A stretch of 39,810 bases of DNA. It comes from Aurantibrevibacter sp041749595 (GTDB lineage Bacteria > Bacteroidota > Bacteroidia > Flavobacteriales > Flavobacteriaceae). Shown piece after piece: positions 34,568 through 39,810 of this stretch. The DNA lies in contig JBGTBA010000041.1 in assembly GCA_041749595.1 (NCBI GenBank), forward strand, positions 1-39,810, in the 5' to 3' direction. A program made the position numbers and the translations under genes. Below the pieces are notes generated by a model. The model searched no databases and was not told the origin of the DNA. It worked only from the letters and a program-made list of their open reading frames with translations. The first letter of the stretch is position 1. Each line of letters begins with the position of its first letter.

Positions 34568-36355
34568 ATGAACTTAGATATTAGGAAACCGACACTTATT
34601 TTTTTTAAGGTGCCATTGAGCTTTTTTTTAATACTTTTGTTCGCTCAGTGTTCCAACCCATCGGTAACAACTTTGCCGAAGTCCGATAAGGACAACGGCG
34701 GCCTTTTTCTTCCAGAAGGCTTCGAAGCGGTGGTGGTCGTTGACAGTATCGGTGAAACAAGGCATATCGTCGTGAACGACAATGGTGATATCTATGCCCA
34801 GCTACAGAGTTCCGACGATGGTAAAGGGACCATTGCAATGCGGGACCTTGACCATGATGGCAAGGCGGACAGCATTGTCCATTTCGGGGATTATATAGAT
34901 AGTGGCAGGGACGCCACCGGTCTTACGATACATAACGGTTACCTATATACCAGTACCAAAAAACATATATTCCGGACCAAATTGATCCAAGGAGAATTGG
35001 TCCCGACCAACGGGACGGAAACCGTACTTACGGATATGGATCCCAACGTTGGAAGGAACTGGCATACTACAAAGCCGGTTGCCTTTGATCACAAGGGAAA
35101 CATGTACGTTCCATTTGGGAGCCCATCCGATGCATGTCAGGATTTGGAACTCTATGGGCCAGTGGGCATTCCCAACGGAAAAGGAATCGATCCCTGTCCA
35201 GAGCTGGAGAAACATGCCGGAATATGGCGGTTCGATGCCGACAAAATCGGTCTGACCCAACAGGATGGGACCAAATTCGCAACAGGTATAAGAAGTATCG
35301 TAGGGATGGAATGGAACCCGAAGGATCAAAGTCTTTATGCGGTAGGAAATGGGATCGATAATTTCCACACCATTTTTCCAGAGATTTTTTCAAAATGGCA
35401 GGCCGCAGTGCTGCCCTCCGAGACCCTTATGAAGGTGACCGAAGGATCCGATTATGGGTGGCCCTATGCCTATTATGATCAGATTCAAAAGAAAAATGTC
35501 CTTCAGCCGGGATACGGTGGTGATGGGAATATAGTAGGCAAGGCCAGTGGTTATGACAATCCCGCAATTGGGTTTCCTGGACATTGGGCCCCAATGGACG
35601 TTATGTTCTATCATGGAGACCAATTTCCCAAGCGATATAACAACGGTGTTTTTGTCGCTTTTCATGGATCTACGGACCGTGCACCCTATCCAATGGCCGG
35701 CTTTATAGTCTGTTTTGTTCCCTTTGATGAAAAGGGCAAGCCTATAGGAACTTGGGAGGTGTTTGCCGATGGATTCGCCGGCGTGGAAGTAGTTGTGAAT
35801 ACGAGCGATGCGGTCTACAGGCCAATGGGTCTTTCGACCGGACCCGATGGTTCCCTATATATTAGCGAGTCCAATATGGGAAAGATCTGGCGGGTAATGT
35901 ATAAGGGCAATAAAGAGGGGTTCAGTGACGAGCATCTGGCAGCCATGGAGAATCGAAAGGCGACCCAAAGCTATATTAGGGATCCCGACCCGGTCAAGGA
36001 CATAAGACAAGAGGGGGATACCTATAGTGGCAGGGTAATGTACAATACTTATTGTGCGGCATGCCACCAGGGCGATGGAAAAGGGGACAACAACCGTTTC
36101 CCTCCATTGGTCGATTCCGAGTGGGTCATAGGCACCGAGGAAAAACTGATTGATATTGTACTGAACGGGATGCAGGGGGATATAGCGGTCAACGGAAAGA
36201 CCTATAATGGGCTAATGCCGGGGCACGGTCATTTGGACGACCATGCCATTGCCTCCATATTAACGTATATCCGAAAAAGGTTCGGTAATGAATCCTCTCC
36301 GGTAAGTGCTTTAAAAGTAGTGGAAATACGAAACCGATCAATAGATAATAAGTAG
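34568..36355 (+). CDS. PQQ-type sugar dehydrogenase fused to cytochrome c, lipoprotein
   Basis: This 595-residue protein from the ATG at 34568 has a lipoprotein signal with LLFAQC (Cys28). The in-frame ATG at 34517 would add a charged leader and overlap the previous gene. A six-bladed propeller of the glucose/sorbosone dehydrogenase type follows (about 45-455), with FATGIRSIVGMEWNP, EGSDYGWPYAYYD, FPGHWAPMDVMFY and STGPDGSLYISESNMGKIWR. A cytochrome c domain has CAACH (C496, C499, H500) and a distal Met region in GLMPGHGHL. It should oxidise a sugar or sugar acid in the envelope and pass electrons through its own heme. Confidence 0.87.
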   Translation: MNLDIRKPTLIFFKVPLSFFLILLFAQCSNPSVTTLPKSDKDNGGLFLPEGFEAVVVVDSIGETRHIVVNDNGDIYAQLQSSDDGKGTIAMRDLDHDGKADSIVHFGDYIDSGRDATGLTIHNGYLYTSTKKHIFRTKLIQGELVPTNGTETVLTDMDPNVGRNWHTTKPVAFDHKGNMYVPFGSPSDACQDLELYGPVGIPNGKGIDPCPELEKHAGIWRFDADKIGLTQQDGTKFATGIRSIVGMEWNPKDQSLYAVGNGIDNFHTIFPEIFSKWQAAVLPSETLMKVTEGSDYGWPYAYYDQIQKKNVLQPGYGGDGNIVGKASGYDNPAIGFPGHWAPMDVMFYHGDQFPKRYNNGVFVAFHGSTDRAPYPMAGFIVCFVPFDEKGKPIGTWEVFADGFAGVEVVVNTSDAVYRPMGLSTGPDGSLYISESNMGKIWRVMYKGNKEGFSDEHLAAMENRKATQSYIRDPDPVKDIRQEGDTYSGRVMYNTYCAACHQGDGKGDNNRFPPLVDSEWVIGTEEKLIDIVLNGMQGDIAVNGKTYNGLMPGHGHLDDHAIASILTYIRKRFGNESSPVSALKVVEIRNRSIDNK

Positions 36356-36379
36356 ACAATACCTCGAAAGCTATAATAA

Positions 36380-37168
36380 ATGTATAAAAGTAGGATAAGG
36401 GCAAAAAGATTGGTTGGTACGGTTTTAGCTAACATATTCTTTATTTGTGCTTTTTCACAATCTTTGGACGATAGATCTGCATATGGCAGTATCCATGAAC
36501 TATCAGAGGGTTCCCAGGAGCCACTTTTGGTCAAAAGGTGTAGTGAATTTAATATTACGGGAAAAGGCAATGACCCTGAATGGGACAAGACCGAATGGTC
36601 GACCCTTACCAAATTGGATAGGGAGGGAGCTGACTATAAAAGTAAATTTAAAGTCTTGGCATCGGAAAAAGGGATATATGTACTCTTTCATGGCGAGGAT
36701 GATAAAATTACCACTTCGGATTATAAGGACATGGATAAAATCTGGAACGGTGATGTTTTCGAGGTTTTCTTCCAAACGGACGCCCAAGAGGCAAAGTATT
36801 TTGAATATGAAGTAAACCAGTTTGAAAAACAGCTTGTTTTGATTATCTCCAACTCGAAGAACGGAGTAAGTTGGATACCCTTTAACGAGTACGATAGGAA
36901 TACGTATGGAACCATAAATAAAGTTGAAATATTGGGCGGGCCACAAGAACTGGATGGAAAGATCACCTCATGGAGCGCAGAAGTTTTTATATCTTACAAG
37001 TCGTTAGGACTCCTATCCTTGGTTCCGCCAAAAAGCGGCACCTTATGGAACGCAAATTTTTACAGAAGTGATTATGATACCGGTAGCGAAGTGAGATGGT
37101 CCTGGTCCCCGACTATAGCACAATCTTTTCACGATCTTGATAAGTTCCGTACCATTAGGTTCGAATAG
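36380..37168 (+). CDS. Carbohydrate-binding family 9-like protein
   Basis: This 262-residue exported protein has a signal peptide (about 1-27, ending CAFSQ) and a CBM9-like beta-sandwich. Typical blocks are FNITGKGNDPEWDKTEW, GIYVLFHGEDDKI, WNGDVFEVFFQTD and the closing FYRSDYDTGSEVRWSWSPT. Such proteins bind or process carbohydrate at the cell surface, often beside oxidoreductases. It lies 24 nt after the dehydrogenase-cytochrome gene, so it is probably the last intact gene of the operon. No catalytic residues are recognised. Confidence 0.85.
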   Translation: MYKSRIRAKRLVGTVLANIFFICAFSQSLDDRSAYGSIHELSEGSQEPLLVKRCSEFNITGKGNDPEWDKTEWSTLTKLDREGADYKSKFKVLASEKGIYVLFHGEDDKITTSDYKDMDKIWNGDVFEVFFQTDAQEAKYFEYEVNQFEKQLVLIISNSKNGVSWIPFNEYDRNTYGTINKVEILGGPQELDGKITSWSAEVFISYKSLGLLSLVPPKSGTLWNANFYRSDYDTGSEVRWSWSPTIAQSFHDLDKFRTIRFE

Positions 37169-37294
37169 CCGATAGAATTATGACATGCCAACTGAACAAT
37201 GCGATCAATAACACATAAGGAATAGTATAGCAATGACACATATGTTTTTACCATTGGTACAAAGAAGGACTATTTCGATCCTATGTAGTTTATT

Positions 37295-37402
37295 ATGTCC
37301 GATACTTCATATAATCTCTTGATCGGCACCTATACCAAGGAGGGCAAAAGTGATGGAATCTATGTGTACGAATTTAATAGGGAAACTGGAAAATCTAACT
37401 AG
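37295..37402 (+). pseudogene. Lactonase-family protein, N-terminal fragment
   Basis: A 35-codon frame contains NLLIGTYTKEGKSDGIYVYE, the first blade of 6-phosphogluconolactonase-like (3-carboxymuconate cyclase-like) proteins, and ends at TAG 37400-37402 where homology stops. A hydrophobic stretch that could be its signal peptide starts at ATG 37242 in another frame, so a frameshift may precede the truncation. It follows the CBM9-like gene on the same strand and probably was part of the same pathway before insertion sequences removed its 3' part. Confidence 0.65.
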
Positions 37403-37515
37403 TCGAGCCTTAGAAACGATATAAACAATTGCCCATCAATATTTTACGTTGTAGATACCGTTAAAATCGCTTGCGCAAATGACAGGTTTTTCGGCTCACA
37501 TAAATTTTCAGGGGA

Positions 37516-37731
37516 TTAGGCAAAAAGTTTTTCCATTCTAAAGAGGAAAAATTTTGTATCCACAACACCTCTTTGATTAGCTCTGAAGAGTTTTATTTTT
37601 GAGTTGAAAGATTCAGCATTTGCATTGGTTTGTCTTTTTATGAAGAAGTTCAGGATTTTTCCCAGATGATATAGTAAACTGTTGGCTGCGGTATTAAAAA
37701 CGGTCATTTTAAGTTCCCTGGTCTTGTTGAT
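37516..37731 (-). pseudogene. ISL3-family transposase, C-terminal fragment
   Basis: The frame is open from 37731 (TGA at 37732-37734) and ends KFFLFRMEKLFA. Residues ANAESFNSKIKLFRANQRG followed by VVDTKFFLFR are the typical C-terminus of ISL3-type (ISAon1-like) transposases. Only about 70 codons remain. The N-terminal part is missing and an IS1634-like element lies directly next to the break. The outer end may be near GGCTCACATAAATTTTCAGG at 37494, but no partner repeat is seen. Confidence 0.72.
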
Positions 37732-37751
37732 TCAGTCCTGTTTTCGTCAAT

Positions 37752-39318
37752 GGGACACCCTAGTAAAATTTATCAATAATTTCGATTAGCTGTTTCTGGT
37801 TTTCATCCATTTTTAGAAGAATGTTTTTAGGATGTAAGGATTCAGGCAATACTATCTGGATTTGATACATGTTGTGTGTTATCTCGGCTGCTTTCTCAAC
37901 TGATAAGGGATATTTTTCTATTTTTAATACCCTTTCAAGTTCTTTGTATATTGAATACGCAACGAATGACAGACAAATATGAGCTTCGATTCTTTTGCGT
38001 TTTCGATGGTAAATGGGACGTATTCGTAAGTCTGTTTTTTGACATTCTAAAGGCTTTTTCAATATGCCATAAGTTTTTGTGACTATCGATTATTTCTTCA
38101 GGTTTGAGTTTGCAATTGGTAATATATCCTTTTAAACCATCCCATATTTTATCTTTGTCAAACTTGTCTTTATCTATGGTTACCTTGATTTCGCCTTCCA
38201 TTTTTAGATATTTATTGTAACCTCTATTATTGATGCTTGATTTGGTAAGTTTGCCCGTTTTTATCTTTTTCTCTAATCTTTCCAATCCTTTCTTGCGATT
38301 ATGTTCATCTTTCTTAGCTCTTTTATCAGAATAGGCGATAATCAGTCTTACCTCTTCATATTTCTCTATTACGACAAATTCATTGTTTTTCAAGTTTGAT
38401 TCAAAAATTTTGGTTTTAATCGTTTCAGATTCATTTTTAATTCTTGCCCCAAGTATAAACTGATAGTCGTTTTCCAAAAGCGTTTTGATGTTATTAGAAG
38501 ATAATAAGCCTGCATCTGCCACTACAATTGGTTTTGATAGATTGAATTTTTTGCTGATTTTTTCAATAGTGGGTATTAAAATATGTCCTTCGCAAATATT
38601 ACCTTCAAAAATATCATAGCCAATGGCATAACCTTCCAGACCTACCAACAGACCTAAAAATATTTGGGGATTACTATGTTTGCCGTCTTTGCTAAAGCCT
38701 GTTTTACGCGGATCATCTTCATCGCTGGCTTCAAAGTAAAGAGTGGTCATATCGTAAAATACAATGCTGATATCGTTGTTCAAAATCCGTTTTGTGTGGG
38801 CAAAAGCGATCTCGACCGTGTTTTTTAATTCATCGTTTAATTTGTCCAAAAAAACGGTGCACACCACTTATCTCAAGACTGATTCCTTGATAACGATAAA
38901 GATATTCGATAGTTTTGAGTTTGCTCAGGGGAAATGCCAATCGAGCAATCACCAAATGTCTAAAAAGTTCTTCGTTTATAACATTGAAGCCTATATGATC
39001 GAAAATCTTACCGAAAACCAGTTCAGGGCCAATAGTGCGCACTTGTCCATTTTCAACTTCGCTCAAAAACGATTCTATCAAAGTGTCTTTTTCCAGAACA
39101 AACAAACTTGGAGAAGACTCTATTCGACGAATTTCCTGTTTTGCTTTTAGCAGATTGCCTAAAATCGTTTCAGGCATTGAAGAACTACCAAAAGATTTTA
39201 TGACTTTGTACCTTCCGTGAGATTTGGATATAATCTGTACGCTGATGCTACCTGACTTGTTCTTCTTTTTCCTTATAAACATCTACCAAAATTAACCAAA
39301 AAAACAAACGGGACACCC
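37752..39318 (-). mobile_element. IS1634-like insertion sequence, frameshifted
   Basis: The element carries one transposase gene on the minus strand, broken by two frameshifts. GGGACACCC occurs at 37752-37760, overlapping the transposase stop, and at 39310-39318, just beyond the transposase start. The two copies are in the same direction, although as inverted ends they would still match at six of nine positions. Exact ends are not settled. Confidence 0.6.
37760..39282 (-). pseudogene. IS1634-family DDE transposase with two frameshifts
   Basis: Three adjacent frames make up one transposase. 39282-38830 holds the N-terminal part (MFIRKKKNKSGSISVQII). 38867-37935 holds the core, with Asp in FYDMTTLYFEAS, Asp in VVADAGLL and Glu in HIEKAFRMSK. 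38062-37760 holds the C-terminus, ending LIEIIDKFY. The first break is a run of seven T on the minus strand (38854-38848); six would restore FLDKLND. The second is six A (38040-38035); five would restore SKTDLRIRPIYHR. Both are single-base gains in homopolymers. The gene is either inactivated or misread in sequencing. Confidence 0.82.
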
Positions 39319-39810
39319 AAAATTCTATTTTATGGATTGTAAGAAAAAGAAAATCAATAGGTTATGAAATTATTATTTTAGCGTGACGAAAACAGGAAAA
39401 TGGTGTAATTTCATTCCCCAGTTCTTGGGCAAGGGAATTTTTGTGCATATACGATAAAAAACTGCTGAATTGGCGTATTGCGTTATATACAATCCTCCAT
39501 ATACCGAAGTATTGACTTCTGGGGCTAACGCAAAGGTGAAAGGCAAGGCAAATGAGAGGGATAAAAATTAAATTTGTAATATATTGATTTTCAATAATCA
39601 AAAAAACGTTAGTCAGAATTCCCCATTTTTGGCGGCAAAAAAGACCAGGCTGATAACGAGGGTTGAACGGAAAATCATTAAATTTATAAACAGTATTGCC
39701 GGATGAAAGCTCGATTTTAGAACTGGCGTTTAAGGTGCCCGACATCAACCCGATCAGAATTCTGGAGATAGGAACATTGTGAAAGACAAACTGGCGGAGC
39801 CAAGGCTACC
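39283..39810. other. Right-end region without a supported gene
   Basis: Apart from the GGGACACCC copy and the border-like repeat at 39427-39493, nothing is recognised. A 128-codon frame on the minus strand (39748-39362) has no family-like motifs, runs across the repeat and is probably not a gene. Confidence 0.4.
39427..39493 (+). repeat. Cassette-border-like repeat, right copy
   Basis: GGGCAAGGGAATTTTTG and CGTTATATACAAT are 54 nt apart from start to start, exactly as in the left copy at 66-132. In between, GCTGAATTGG matches GCTAAATTGA of the left copy at the same offset. An inverted complement (ATTCCC) lies just upstream in this copy too. The orientation is the same. Confidence 0.5.

Noticed and set aside
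37752..39318. GGGACACCC copies as terminal inverted repeats of the IS1634-like element
   Set aside because: Both copies are in the same direction and only partly match as inverted ends. They may be direct repeats or chance.
39362..39748. 128-codon minus-strand ORF near the right end
   Set aside because: It runs across the border-like repeat, has no family-like motif and no promoter.
1..39810. CRISPR arrays, tRNA or rRNA genes
   Set aside because: No regularly spaced repeats and no cloverleaf or rRNA-like sequence were seen when reading both strands.

Overview
The window looks like chromosomal DNA of a marine member of the Flavobacteriaceae (Bacteroidetes). Evidence: TANNTTTG-type -7 promoter boxes in front of several genes, two PF14905-type outer-membrane barrel proteins, an IPExxxVDY-family protein, the long form of amidophosphoribosyltransferase, and the block purN-rnhA-pfkB-purF next to acpP-fabF-rnc. 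The genus cannot be fixed from the sequence alone.

Layout. Positions 1-3020 are mobile: a ParD/ParE toxin-antitoxin pair behind a palindromic operator, a strong hairpin, and an IS91-type element (Y2 transposase plus tyrosine recombinase, minus strand). The IS91 element abuts a 5'-truncated cation/proton antiporter whose other half is not in the window. Positions 3831-14464 hold core and accessory genes: lepA, two tandem outer-membrane barrel paralogues, an acyl-CoA dehydrogenase of the glutaryl-CoA type, a Rieske oxygenase and trmN6. Positions 14646-18528 are an exported two-gene unit: a large lipoprotein joining a dehydrogenase-like propeller, cytochrome c and a discoidin-like domain, followed by a Tat-exported TIM-barrel sugar isomerase/epimerase. 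Positions 18529-18967 contain no protein gene but carry a duplicated element that reads as two small RNA genes on the minus strand. Positions 18968-28618 are housekeeping: purine synthesis, RNase HI, fatty-acid synthesis, RNase III, pyruvate kinase and DNA polymerase IV. Positions 28619-30312 contain a multi-helix inverted-repeat structure, a CYTH-domain gene and an IS4-like transposase remnant.

Positions 30313-37168 form a same-strand catabolic cluster whose products all appear to be exported: a Tat-type SelA-related PLP enzyme, two EF_0837-like amidohydrolases/deacetylases, a PQQ-type sugar dehydrogenase fused to cytochrome c, and a CBM9-like protein. A truncated lactonase follows. From 37403 on the DNA is again mobile: an ISL3-like transposase fragment and an IS1634-like element with two homopolymer frameshifts. 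A short segment near the right end resembles one near the left end, with the same internal spacing.

Best candidates for something new: (1) the paired small RNA genes at 18573-18862, with an identical 40-nt 5' part, unrelated terminator stems and -7-like boxes at the same distance; (2) the exported SelA-like/amidohydrolase/PQQ-cytochrome cluster, an envelope version of a module usually described in the cytoplasm; (3) the branched inverted-repeat element at 28747-28864.
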